The notes beneath the pieces are model-generated. The model did no database searches and was not told the origin of the DNA. It saw only the letters and a program-made list of their open reading frames with translations. DNA of 23,060 bases from positions 1 to 23,060 of the IMG/VR virus record IMGVR_UViG_3300037010_003624; one strand, given 5' to 3'. Below, piece after piece: positions 8,708-15,795 of this stretch. The first letter of the stretch is position 1; every line of letters starts with the position of its first letter. Made by a program: the position numbers and the translations under genes. Source of the stretch: a virus.

Positions 8708-9494
8708 TGTAAATTTGTTTTAACTGTTTGATTGTTTCTTCCTCAGTATAAAATTTTTCAGGTGGACCGTATCCTCCTACAACAGAGAATCCATGCTGTG
8801 TAATGAATATGTCCAGATTCTTTTTAAACTGCTCATGAAAATCTTTTTCGTTTCTAATTTTTGATCCTTCGTGATTCTTATCAATATCTTTTATATATTT
8901 TTCTGAATCGTGAATATCTGCAAACCAGCGAAAAGGAGAAGTGTACCCCTTTTCAGCAATTTCTAATGTATGAGATACATGCTCTAATCCGTTAAAGTAT
9001 AACTCATTCATAAATCCACAATCTTCAATTACATATCGATGATAGTAGCTAAATGCTCCGAGTACATTATTGTAAAGGTCTATTTTTGTACCGTCCGGAT
9101 ACTCTACAGTTTTTCTAATAACTGGATTACCTCGGGCGTCTTTATTGTGATTGCCATGCAATCCGAAGTTAAGATGCTTAATTCCTGTTGCTTTAGATGC
9201 ATTAATATAGGCTTGAAACACACCAGCATCAATTGTAATATCATCCTCTATGAGAAAAATATGCTCACAGTCTTTTTCATACAGATACCGTAGAGCTTTA
9301 CTCTTTGATACTCCTACACCTTGATAAGGAGGATCGTTGTTAATGCTATCGAATTCTATCGCGCTTTTTCCATCATTGACAACAATAAATTCATCGTAAT
9401 TATCTTTAGTGATAATAATTGACTGTAGCGATTCACCAAGCATTGCTGGGCGATCACATGTTATAAGAGCAACACCGATTTTATTTTGTATCAT
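8694..9494 (-). CDS. GT2-like glycosyltransferase, paralogue B
   Basis: A 266-residue GT2-type GT-A protein. The N-terminus is NKIGVALITCDRPAML, the metal/donor motif is HIFLIEDDITI (79-88, E83-D84-D85), and the conserved SPFRWFADIHDS block lies in the C-terminal third. Together with the adjacent paralogue A it forms a tandem duplicate pair, and the upstream gene at 9481-10170 retains the C-terminal half of the same pattern. A good ribosome binding sequence (AAGGA about 7 nt before the ATG) is present on the minus strand, so this gene may be translated independently as well as by coupling (14-nt overlap with the preceding stop). Confidence 0.65.
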   Translation of the reverse strand: MIQNKIGVALITCDRPAMLGESLQSIIITKDNYDEFIVVNDGKSAIEFDSINNDPPYQGVGVSKSKALRYLYEKDCEHIFLIEDDITIDAGVFQAYINASKATGIKHLNFGLHGNHNKDARGNPVIRKTVEYPDGTKIDLYNNVLGAFSYYHRYVIEDCGFMNELYFNGLEHVSHTLEIAEKGYTSPFRWFADIHDSEKYIKDIDKNHEGSKIRNEKDFHEQFKKNLDIFITQHGFSVVGGYGPPEKFYTEEETIKQLKQIYNESR

Positions 9495-10170
9495 TCTTAA
9501 TTTCCTTTAGCTCCTTTTTAAGGTTAACTAAATTACCTCCCTGCTGTTCCCAAGGTAGAGACTCATGCTTGTACTTGTACCATCCGGCCATATGCGTGTC
9601 AATTACTTGCTTAGCTATCTTTGAGTCGCCTTGAACAATATCAATAAGCCACGGCTGCGCTTTAAATGTTCTTGATGGGTAGTATTTTGTGCCTCCCAAT
9701 CTAATTGCATAATCCATTGAACATAATGTATCTTGAAATCTTACATCGAGGTATCCAACTGATTCAACTGCTTTTCGAGACAATACCTCTAGAATAACTT
9801 TTTGTTCTTCTCCGTGACTTACATTAATTTGAGTATTACCATAATCAATTATATATTTACTTTCAAGATAGCCTGTAAAATATTGAATACCTGTCTCTTC
9901 AATTGCGTTGACATATTTTTTTGAAAGATTAATAATCTCATCATATGATAATTGTTTAAGTTCACTTTTTGTATTATACAAAATAAAGTAATCCGCTTTA
10001 TGAATTCCGTCACTAAATGCAAATTCTGTATGCATAAAGCTTCTAAGAAGTGAGTTTTTGTCAGCTGTTATGTTGATGCTAATGTTTTTAGCAATAATTG
10101 GAAGCTCTGTTATGTTTGATGAAATAGTGCCTCTTGAACTAAGATACCCGATTGCAATTTTTTTACTCAT
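9481..10170 (-). CDS. Divergent GT2-like protein, paralogue C
   Basis: A 229-residue protein that looks like a diverged relative of the two following GT2 paralogues. It starts with MSKKIAIGYLSS, and the block VGYLDVRFQDTLCSMDYAIR lines up with the acceptor-site block of paralogue A (TGMYDTQFRDPFDIDMAYR). The region where paralogues have IEDD instead reads DYFILYNTKS, so the DxD motif appears to be lost, and the protein may be a non-catalytic partner or use another metal site. The frame is open to 10212, but the ATG at 10170 was chosen: it overlaps the stop of gene 47 as ATGAGTAA, the same junction seen between genes 55 and 47. It is the first gene of the sugar island. Confidence 0.5.
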   Translation of the reverse strand: MSKKIAIGYLSSRGTISSNITELPIIAKNISINITADKNSLLRSFMHTEFAFSDGIHKADYFILYNTKSELKQLSYDEIINLSKKYVNAIEETGIQYFTGYLESKYIIDYGNTQINVSHGEEQKVILEVLSRKAVESVGYLDVRFQDTLCSMDYAIRLGGTKYYPSRTFKAQPWLIDIVQGDSKIAKQVIDTHMAGWYKYKHESLPWEQQGGNLVNLKKELKEIKNDTK

Positions 10171-11215
10171 GTGATGTTTGACTAAGTTTATATACTTCAA
10201 TGCATTTATCAAGAATATCTTTCTTGCTTACATCTGCAGTAAGCAAATTAACAAATTCATGAATGGCTGTTTCAATGTCGAAGCTTAGACTTTCAAGATC
10301 TTCTGCGTTGACATAATTCTCTTCAAATGTGCTAAACTCTGTTCTCATCTGCAGAGGTTTATATCCTCCGAATTTTGATAAAATCAAATCAACGTTCTGA
10401 GGGGATGTTTTTGTATCAACATGAAGACTGATAATATTATTTGATACAAGTTTTTCAATTTCTTCTGGAGTTGACTCAGATAGTTTTGAAACACTAATAT
10501 TTTTATGTTTTGGTGAAACTGTATTTTCAATAAACTCAACATTAAGAGTGTTTGTATCAATAATTGTAATTCCTTTAACTTGATCGCGATCTCCGAAGTC
10601 TAGCTCGTGAGGAGAGCCGAGATATATAATACTCTTTCCGTTCTCATATTTTCTGTGCTCTCTATAGTGAAAGTGACCAGTAATGATCATATCCGCCTTA
10701 TCAAGTAGTCCGTCAGTCTGTAATCCGTGATCACAAACACGGATTTGATTCATTCTAAAGTTTATAATTTCAAAGTGTCCAATAATAATATCACAGGTCG
10801 GAATATCTGTTAATTCCGTTCCCCACGGACAAAATGTAATTTTTTTGCCGTTAATTATCTCTTGATGAAGGCTGTCGTAGATTGTTATATTCTTACCGTT
10901 AAGAATTGAGATTGAGTTAATATCAGATGTATTCTTTCTATATGCATCATGATTGCCGCTAATCGCTACAATGTTAAAATCTTCTAGAATTTTAAAGAAC
11001 CTGTACGCAACGTGAAGAGTATTAACCCCGATTTCATGTCTATTATGAAAAATATCTCCCGCAATTATAAGATCTTTAATTCCTTGGTCGTGGAGCTGAT
11101 CCTTTAACCAATACGCATAGTTAATAGCAATATCGTGCCATGTCTGGGAATTCTGATGAACTCCGAGATGGATGTCGCTAATAAATGCAACTCTCGGACC
11201 TGTAATTTTACTCAT
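10163..11215 (-). CDS. 47: gp47-like recombination endonuclease subunit (Mre11/SbcD family)
   Basis: A 350-residue calcineurin-like metallophosphoesterase matching T4 gp47 (339 residues), the nuclease subunit of the gp46/gp47 (Rad50/Mre11-like) complex that resects DNA ends for recombination-dependent replication. All metal motifs are present: D14-x-H16 in ISDIHLG, D54 in IIAGDIFHNRHE, N88-H89 in ISGNHD, H147 in IIGHFE, and H181-x-H183 in ITGHFHYREH. The start at 11215 was preferred to the further-upstream open frame because the domain begins immediately after it and it shares the ATGAGTAA stop/start junction with gene 55. The ATPase partner gene 46 is not in the window; in T4 the genes are neighbours, but here the sugar island follows instead. 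Confidence 0.93.
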   Translation of the reverse strand: MSKITGPRVAFISDIHLGVHQNSQTWHDIAINYAYWLKDQLHDQGIKDLIIAGDIFHNRHEIGVNTLHVAYRFFKILEDFNIVAISGNHDAYRKNTSDINSISILNGKNITIYDSLHQEIINGKKITFCPWGTELTDIPTCDIIIGHFEIINFRMNQIRVCDHGLQTDGLLDKADMIITGHFHYREHRKYENGKSIIYLGSPHELDFGDRDQVKGITIIDTNTLNVEFIENTVSPKHKNISVSKLSESTPEEIEKLVSNNIISLHVDTKTSPQNVDLILSKFGGYKPLQMRTEFSTFEENYVNAEDLESLSFDIETAIHEFVNLLTADVSKKDILDKCIEVYKLSQTSHE

Positions 11216-12539
11216 CTCTATAAACCGTTGAAAGCTCCTCATTGTAGTGATCGCTTCCGTCGTCTTCTGCGTGAGTGTTTTTCTGATGCGGAATTTGGCC
11301 GCTTTCAGTTAAGAGTTCGTATACTTCTTCTTGGTATCTGTGAATTGTGTCGTGCTCTTTCTTCTCTTTCTTAATTCTATTTTGAAAAGCACGATAAGCA
11401 ACTTTTGTAAAATATGAGAATGGATTAAAGCCTAGATCACATTTAAATCTATGTCTTGTAAGCGCAGTCATCATTTTAATAATTGCATCTCCAATCATTT
11501 CCTCCTTGTAGGAATTTCCTGTCGTGTATATTGCGCTACCTCTTCTACACACCCATGTACCGTATTCTGTTTCTGGACACCACACAGTTCCGGAATAATG
11601 CACCGTTGGATTAGATTTATTATCCTCTTCAGGACCAGGGCTGCCTCCATGAAAATCAATACACTCTCCGAGACAGTGTGTTTTTTGTGTATTGTAAATA
11701 TTAACAACATAGTAATTATTACTACTAAGCTCTGACACATTTTGCACAAGTTCTGTTGATGTTGTTAATCCAGCAAGTGTGCATAGCATTAAAAAACTAT
11801 CAACAAGATCTTTATCTTCATTGTTGTATGACCATGATGTATTTTGTTCATCACTCTTTGCCATTGTATGAATGAGTTTAATTCTCTGTGATTGTGTCAA
11901 CGATAATACAAATTCGTGCGTTAACATTACTCTACATGGTGCAAGATCAGCAACAAATTCATCACTGTGTACTGCAGTATTATCTTCAACTGGAAGACCG
12001 TTTAATACAACATAATCTGTACATTTAATATTCTCAACTGTCTTCAGTCCGTCTTCTGATGTAACAAACTTATGACCTGGCGTCACAAGCGCATCTAATC
12101 CTTCACATTTAAGATGATGCATTAATCCTTCATAAGGAGCGCGATAAATTCCTTTCACTTTGCTCCACGCCAATGCTCTTGTTTGAATATTATATGAAAG
12201 AATTATGTCACCTTCATTAATTTCGTTATGCTTGAGCCACCCTCTCATAGTGAGTGCCTCTGTTTGCTCATCGACACAATAGTTGATGAAGTTCTGAGCA
12301 TAACCAAGTCTTGTTCCTATCTTTTGAATCATATCAGCAAGTTCTGAATATAGCTCTCCGGTTACATAGTAGCTCTTAATAAGTCTCTCCATTTCAATTG
12401 GGTCAACGTAGTTAGGCTTTAGTTCTTCCTTTGTTCGACGCACTCTTTTTTTACGTGCGTATAACTGCTTATCACTTAGAATTTCATCTAAGCTTGAATT
12501 AATATCATCGACATCTCTTTGTTTTGTTTTTGTTATCAT
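11208..12539 (-). CDS. 55: Late sigma factor gp55 containing an intein
   Basis: A 443-residue precursor of the T4-type late transcription sigma factor, which with RNA polymerase and the sliding clamp reads late promoters. Residues 1-87 and 343-443 are extein and would give a 188-residue product, almost the length of T4 gp55 (185). The C-extein has the family signature SYKEEMIGDAIIKMM and FNPFSYFTKVAYRAFQNRI, the sigma region-2-like core-binding segment. The intein (C88 to N342) sits in front of Ser343, so the splice junctions are Tyr/Cys and Asn/Ser. The frame is continuous, so cis-splicing is expected. The gene lies between uvsW (4-nt ATGA overlap) and gene 47 (8-nt overlap) in the minus-strand operon. 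Confidence 0.92.
   Translation of the reverse strand: MITKTKQRDVDDINSSLDEILSDKQLYARKKRVRRTKEELKPNYVDPIEMERLIKSYYVTGELYSELADMIQKIGTRLGYAQNFINYCVDEQTEALTMRGWLKHNEINEGDIILSYNIQTRALAWSKVKGIYRAPYEGLMHHLKCEGLDALVTPGHKFVTSEDGLKTVENIKCTDYVVLNGLPVEDNTAVHSDEFVADLAPCRVMLTHEFVLSLTQSQRIKLIHTMAKSDEQNTSWSYNNEDKDLVDSFLMLCTLAGLTTSTELVQNVSELSSNNYYVVNIYNTQKTHCLGECIDFHGGSPGPEEDNKSNPTVHYSGTVWCPETEYGTWVCRRGSAIYTTGNSYKEEMIGDAIIKMMTALTRHRFKCDLGFNPFSYFTKVAYRAFQNRIKKEKKEHDTIHRYQEEVYELLTESGQIPHQKNTHAEDDGSDHYNEELSTVYRDE
11514..12278 (-). other. gp55 intein (255 aa) with degenerate endonuclease region
   Basis: A contiguous intein of 255 residues inside gp55. Block A begins with the nucleophile C88 (CVDEQTEALTMRGW), block B is LVTPGHKFVT with the T-x-x-H motif (T153, H156), and blocks F/G are VWCPETEYGTWVCRRG followed by AIYTTGN ending at N342, next to Ser +1. 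The residue before the terminal Asn is Gly instead of His, as is often seen in phage inteins ending in TGN. Between blocks B and F, residues about 183-285 (LPVEDN, DEFVADLAP, LSLTQSQRIKLIHTMAKSDE, LVDSFLMLCTLAGLTTS) keep the pattern of a LAGLIDADG endonuclease domain, but the first LAGLIDADG helix is missing and the second reads HTMAKSDE. It is probably splicing-competent but non-homing. Confidence 0.85.
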
Positions 12540-13615
12540 GTGTTTAAGGGTTCGGTTATCTCTTTAATAGTGTAGTTAATACTCTCTCTCTTATAAATTT
12601 CAATGCGCTGCTCAACGTGAACTCTTCCGTATCGAAGATTATCTGCAAGATCGATAATTACTGCGCGCTCTTTTGATGCATGCACTCTGAGACTTCTTCC
12701 AATTGTTTGAATAAGTTTAATTCTTGCTTTGCCGATTGAGGCAAAAATAATATAGTGGAGGTTTTTAATATTAATACCAGTAGAGAATATCTTTGATATT
12801 GCGATACACACAACATTATTATCTTCTTCCATTATCTTTCTAACATTTTCGCGAGCGTCAATTTCAACTTCTCCACAGATCCAATGTATCTGTTTATCTG
12901 TATTTTTCTTTAAGATCTCTAATAGATGTTCACCGTGGGCTAATCTATCAACCATAATAAGAACATTCTTATCCATCTTATTAACGAGCTTACAAATAGT
13001 CTCATTTCGGAATTTGTTTGTTTGCAGGAATTGTAATTCTTCTTCATACGCCGCCGTTGGTTCAGATGCTGAAGGCTTTTTAAACCTTGGCAGGTTTGAA
13101 TATACTAGCTTTATAATTGCGATAACTACATCACTAATATAACCCTCATCTCTGAGTTCCTTTGACGTCTTATTAATTATGACGCTTCCGAAGTGACCAA
13201 TGATATTCCATCGATCTGTCTTATTGTCAGGAAGTGTTCCTGTCATTCCGTATTTATATACTGCAGGAATTGTGTTAATTACTTTATTAACTTTGTTCTT
13301 ACTAAGAACTTTGTGACAGTTACTTACTAAAATATTATTAGCAAAGTAATTATTATTACCTTCAACCTCTAAATTAAAGACATCTTCATTATTTCTGTTA
13401 ACTCTACCAATACACTTTACTTTCATTTTAAAAATTGTTTTGAGGTATGTATCATAATATTTTTTGATATCGATTTGATGCATATTTTTAAGATGTCTTC
13501 CGAGATATTTTTGTTTTTTTGAACAAATTGCACAGCTGTGCTCTAATATACGTTTTTGCATACTGGTATCTATACCAGAGGCTCGTAAAGTTCGAGTCTG
13601 CAATGTACACATCAT
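12536..13615 (-). CDS. uvsW: UvsW helicase, C-terminal part, preceded by C-intein
   Basis: Second half of the fractured UvsW gene (359 residues). Residues about 20-99 are the C-terminal part of the intein, and residues 100-359 are the second RecA-like helicase domain, beginning with the rest of motif II (CHKV). Motif III is YGMTGTLPDN (122-131), NVLIMVDRLAHGEHL is motif IV, CIAISKIFSTGINIKNLHYI is motif V, and QTIGRSLR is motif VI. With the first half (228 residues) the spliced protein would be 488 residues, close to T4 UvsW (503). The ATG at 13615 lies inside the preceding ORF (128-nt overlap, other frame), with only a weak purine-rich sequence upstream. Independent translation followed by trans-splicing, or a frameshift or sequencing error, are the alternatives. 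Confidence 0.85.
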   Translation of the reverse strand: MMCTLQTRTLRASGIDTSMQKRILEHSCAICSKKQKYLGRHLKNMHQIDIKKYYDTYLKTIFKMKVKCIGRVNRNNEDVFNLEVEGNNNYFANNILVSNCHKVLSKNKVNKVINTIPAVYKYGMTGTLPDNKTDRWNIIGHFGSVIINKTSKELRDEGYISDVVIAIIKLVYSNLPRFKKPSASEPTAAYEEELQFLQTNKFRNETICKLVNKMDKNVLIMVDRLAHGEHLLEILKKNTDKQIHWICGEVEIDARENVRKIMEEDNNVVCIAISKIFSTGINIKNLHYIIFASIGKARIKLIQTIGRSLRVHASKERAVIIDLADNLRYGRVHVEQRIEIYKRESINYTIKEITEPLNT

Positions 13616-13892
13616 CTGTTTCTCGCACTTTATCTGCTCTAATATATCCTCTCTGAGTGTATACCTTATGATTCGGTGTGAGATGTATTATAGAGTTGTC
13701 TTCAAGTTTAATTTCTATAAAATAACTGCAGCTATTGCTTTTTTGTAAATTCTTCCATGTATTTAACACCTTCTTATATTCTATTTTTTTACTTGTAGTG
13801 TTATAAGATTTAACCATATCTCCTATTTTAATATCCTGTATGGGCTTTATTTTTCCGTTTTTGAGACAAATTAGTGTATTTCTTCTTATACA
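13319..13892 (-). other. UvsW intein, frame-broken (possible split intein)
   Basis: The intein runs from C229 of the upstream ORF (CIRRNTLICLKNG, block A) through block B (IIHLTPNHKVYT, T-x-x-H) and, in another frame, to blocks F and G (EDVFNLEVEGNNNYFANN, ILVSN ending just before Cys +1). Its span is 574 nt, that is 191 codons plus one base, so one surplus nucleotide (or two missing) breaks the frame between blocks B and F. The terminal pair is Ser-Asn instead of His-Asn. No endonuclease catalytic motif is visible; a zinc-finger-like insertion fills the middle. Because the break falls at the usual split point of natural split inteins, the two ORFs could work as a split intein. Confidence 0.82.
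13478..13534 (-). other. Zinc-finger-like C2H2 module inside UvsW intein
   Basis: In the frame of the C-terminal ORF, residues 28-46 read C-A-I-C followed by H41 and H46 (CAICSKKQKYLGRHLKNMH), followed at once by IDIKKYYDTYL. C-x2-C-x9-H-x4-H followed by a K-x-YYDxYL helix resembles the DNA-binding zinc modules attached to phage homing endonucleases. The same DNA in the other frame (AQLCNLFKKTK) has no recognisable pattern, which places the true reading frame switch upstream of this module. Confidence 0.5.
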
Positions 13893-14576
13893 TTCGTCAA
13901 CTATGAGCAATTTAACCTTTTTTAAAATTGTTAGATCCTGTTTTTTTGACATTAGAATCTGAATATTAGCAATAATAATTTGAGCGTCTGAAATTGATTC
14001 TTCAGTGCCGGACCATTTTGTGACGTCAGCTGGTGTGAGGCCGTAGTCTAAGAAGTCACCGTACGTCTGTCTTACAAGGCCAGTATCAGGCACAATAATT
14101 AAAATTTTATCTCTTTTATGTAAATTTCTTTGAATCGATTTACAGAGTGTTGCTGCAACAAATGTTTTTCCTGCAGAGGTAGCTAATTCAAATACGCCTT
14201 GTCCTTTTTCAAGAGCAGTCTCAACAGCTTCCTGTTGATAGTCTCTAGGTAGAAATTTTGCTGGAAGTTTATATGCGTCTTTTTTGAGTGCAGGCTTAAT
14301 AAAGGCACTCTTGAATAAATCAGTTACACTTATATCGAGAGCACTCTCAAGTGTATTGAGATGGCCTACAATCTCTTCAAATAGATTAACATTAAATCTT
14401 CCTTGAGGGGTAACGGAATATACTCTCGTTGCTGGGCGATATCCAACTGCAAAGCGTCTTTTAAAGAAGTTATTTTTATCCTCTACAGAGAAATACTCTC
14501 TAATGTTTGGAAGATAATCAGAAATAATAATTCCCTTCTTCCTTGATTGATCATAATCGAAAACTACCTTTATCAT
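13488..14576 (-). CDS. uvsW: UvsW helicase, N-terminal part, followed by N-intein
   Basis: First half of a T4 UvsW-type SF2 helicase, which drives branch migration, R-loop removal and the switch to recombination-dependent replication. Residues 1-228 are extein: an N-terminal domain, the Q-motif-like RDYQQEAV (111-118), Walker A TSAGKT (133-138), motif Ia VPDTGLVRQ, and motif II up to LLIVDE (223-228). At C229 the intein begins and the frame runs 134 residues into it before a stop at 13488. The intein breaks the Walker B motif (VDE/CH), so this product alone cannot hydrolyse ATP. A sigma70-like promoter lies just upstream. The other part of the helicase is encoded in the +1 frame from 13615. 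Confidence 0.9.
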   Translation of the reverse strand: MIKVVFDYDQSRKKGIIISDYLPNIREYFSVEDKNNFFKRRFAVGYRPATRVYSVTPQGRFNVNLFEEIVGHLNTLESALDISVTDLFKSAFIKPALKKDAYKLPAKFLPRDYQQEAVETALEKGQGVFELATSAGKTFVAATLCKSIQRNLHKRDKILIIVPDTGLVRQTYGDFLDYGLTPADVTKWSGTEESISDAQIIIANIQILMSKKQDLTILKKVKLLIVDECIRRNTLICLKNGKIKPIQDIKIGDMVKSYNTTSKKIEYKKVLNTWKNLQKSNSCSYFIEIKLEDNSIIHLTPNHKVYTQRGYIRADKVRETDDVYIADSNFTSLWYRYQYAKTYIRAQLCNLFKKTKISRKTS

Positions 14577-14590
14577 TTATGTAATATCCG

Positions 14591-14618
14591 ATTATATATG
14601 TGAGTTCTAAAAGTTCAA
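14591..14618 (-). promoter_or_regulatory. Sigma70-like promoter for uvsW
   Basis: On the minus strand TTGAAC (14613-14618) and TATAAT (14591-14596) are separated by 16 nt. Predicted transcription start is near 14584, giving a leader of about 8 nt before the uvsW ATG at 14576. It lies in the only real gap of the minus block (14577-14636), between uvsY and uvsW, and could feed the whole downstream operon including the sugar island. Confidence 0.6.
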
Positions 14619-14636
14619 CTTGTAGTTTCATTACTA

Positions 14637-15050
14637 TTAACTTGTCTCTAATTTGATAATCTCTGTGAGATTCTTAATGTCAAACCCCATCGATCTGAAG
14701 TTAGCTTCAATCTTTGTTAGATAATCAATAAGCAACTCTTGTTCTGCAATCTGCTCGTCAATTTTTATCATAATTGGATGTGTTCCAATAACTGAGTCAG
14801 ATGTCCTTTGATTAATGCCGACCGGAATATCTTCAATCATCTTTTGAGCAATCTTAGGGCGAGCTTGTGTTTTAATTGATTGAAGCTTCCTAAGCTCCCT
14901 TTTATGAAACATAAGTCTACCAACCCAATAATGTCTGTGGGCAGGAAGATTCAGTTGAACCTCTTTCATATTAAATTCTGAAAGGGTTACAACCTCTTTA
15001 ATCTGTTCGTGATATTTTTCAAGTAGAGAGATATCTCCTTCGTCACTCAT
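14637..15050 (-). CDS. uvsY: UvsY recombination mediator
   Basis: A 137-residue protein, exactly the length of T4 UvsY, which loads the UvsX recombinase on single-stranded DNA covered by gp32. Similarity is best at the C-terminus, where FRSMGFDIKNLTEIIKLETS corresponds to the T4 segment IKSRGFAIKHIQDMRAFEAG, and in the central basic helix HKRELRKLQSIKTQARPKIA. The frame is open 13 codons further upstream, but the ATG at 15050 gives the family length and leaves a short divergent control region. It is the first gene of the minus block and lies next to uvsW, as in other T4-like phages where these recombination genes cluster. Confidence 0.8.
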   Translation of the reverse strand: MSDEGDISLLEKYHEQIKEVVTLSEFNMKEVQLNLPAHRHYWVGRLMFHKRELRKLQSIKTQARPKIAQKMIEDIPVGINQRTSDSVIGTHPIMIKIDEQIAEQELLIDYLTKIEANFRSMGFDIKNLTEIIKLETS

Positions 15051-15054
15051 AAGT

Positions 15055-15062
15055 AATAAATA
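15055..15062 (+). promoter_or_regulatory. Late-promoter-like AATAAATA, divergent control region
   Basis: AATAAATA on the plus strand resembles the T4 late promoter core TATAAATA (7 of 8). It is about 32 nt upstream of the first plus-strand gene (ATG 15095) and just upstream of the uvsY ATG on the other strand. On the minus strand, TATACT near 15070 could be a -10 box for uvsY, but no matching -35 at a good distance was found. Confidence 0.35.
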
Positions 15063-15094
15063 GTGTAGTATAGTTTTATTAAAAGACAACTGTT

Positions 15095-15340
15095 ATGTAT
15101 AAATTTAAAAAAATAATTGAGGATGTTCTAAATGAGGACGTCGTTGCAGGTGGATCTGGAAGTGCATTCGGGTCTGGCACTACATCAACTGAGACTGCAT
15201 TCAGCGGTGATAATTACGCTAAGGGCGATGCACGGACCCCTAAGGCTCTCGGGGGTAAAGTGATTCGCCGTAATACACCTACAAACTCGACCTTTAAGGG
15301 TTGTCCTAAGGGGAAGAAGAAAAAGAAGAAGAAGAAGTAA
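15095..15340 (+). CDS. Small phage protein with lysine-rich tail
   Basis: An 81-residue protein of unknown function. The N-terminus MYKFKKIIEDVLNEDV is an amphipathic helix with the pattern F-x-x-I-I-x-x-x-L-x-E-D, also found at the start of several other right-arm proteins and reminiscent of T4 capsid-targeting peptides. It is followed by a Gly/Ser-rich low-complexity segment, a GDNYAKGDARTPKALGG block and a run of eight lysines at the C-terminus, which would bind nucleic acid. Short proteins of this layout occur in T4-like marine phages. Its stop overlaps the start of the GIY-YIG gene by one base (TAATG). Confidence 0.7.
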   Translation: MYKFKKIIEDVLNEDVVAGGSGSAFGSGTTSTETAFSGDNYAKGDARTPKALGGKVIRRNTPTNSTFKGCPKGKKKKKKKK

Positions 15341-15795
15341 TGGATACTGGGCACTGGCTACTTAAGGAGAGTGTTGATCTGACTGATTCATATGGATTCA
15401 TATATCTTATAACTAACAATGTTACGAAGAGAATGTATGTTGGAAAGAAGCAGTGTATATCAAACTTTAAGAGAAAGCCTTTAAAGGGAAGAAAGAATAA
15501 AAGAAAGGACACAAGGGAATCGGATTGGAAGTCCTATACTGGATCTTCAAGTGATCTAAACGCTGATATTGAGAAGATCGGTAAGGACAATTTTACGTTC
15601 GAGATTTTACAGACTTGTACATCAAAATGGGAGTTGTCCTACTACGAGCTTGTCGAACAGTTGGCAAGGAATGTTCTCTTCGATGACACATACTATAATG
15701 GCTTTGTTGGTCCAAAGCTCGGAAAAGCACCTAAAAATGCACGTGATAAAAGTATTTCCAAAAAGTTAGTTGCCATATCAGGTCGGTGGGCATAA
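15340..15795 (+). CDS. GIY-YIG endonuclease-like protein
   Basis: A 151-residue protein with a GIY-YIG nuclease fold. The motif is GFIYL (19-23) followed by MYVGKKQ (32-38), with the usual spacing. A basic segment (FKRKPLKGRKNKRK, 43-56) and ESDWKSYTGSS (61-70) follow, then GKDNFTFEIL, and YYELVEQLARNVL (101-113) carries the catalytic glutamate E103. Proteins of this layout are common and often free-standing in T4-like phages, either as homing endonucleases or with unknown roles. The sequence ends with SKKLVAISGRWA, and a different open frame continues directly across the stop, so the C-terminus may be truncated relative to relatives. Confidence 0.78.
   Translation: MDTGHWLLKESVDLTDSYGFIYLITNNVTKRMYVGKKQCISNFKRKPLKGRKNKRKDTRESDWKSYTGSSSDLNADIEKIGKDNFTFEILQTCTSKWELSYYELVEQLARNVLFDDTYYNGFVGPKLGKAPKNARDKSISKKLVAISGRWA

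Noticed and set aside
13514-13520. Run of seven A on the minus strand as a programmed -1 frameshift site joining the UvsW ORFs
   Set aside because: The second ORF is in the +1 frame relative to the first, so a -1 slip would lead to the wrong frame. The zinc-finger cysteines in the second frame also lie upstream of this run, so the switch must happen earlier.
15306-15512. 68-residue open frame on the minus strand across the GIY-YIG gene start
   Set aside because: It is antisense to the poly-lysine codons and GIY-YIG domain and consists of Phe/Leu/Ser-rich sequence expected from the reverse of lysine-rich coding DNA.
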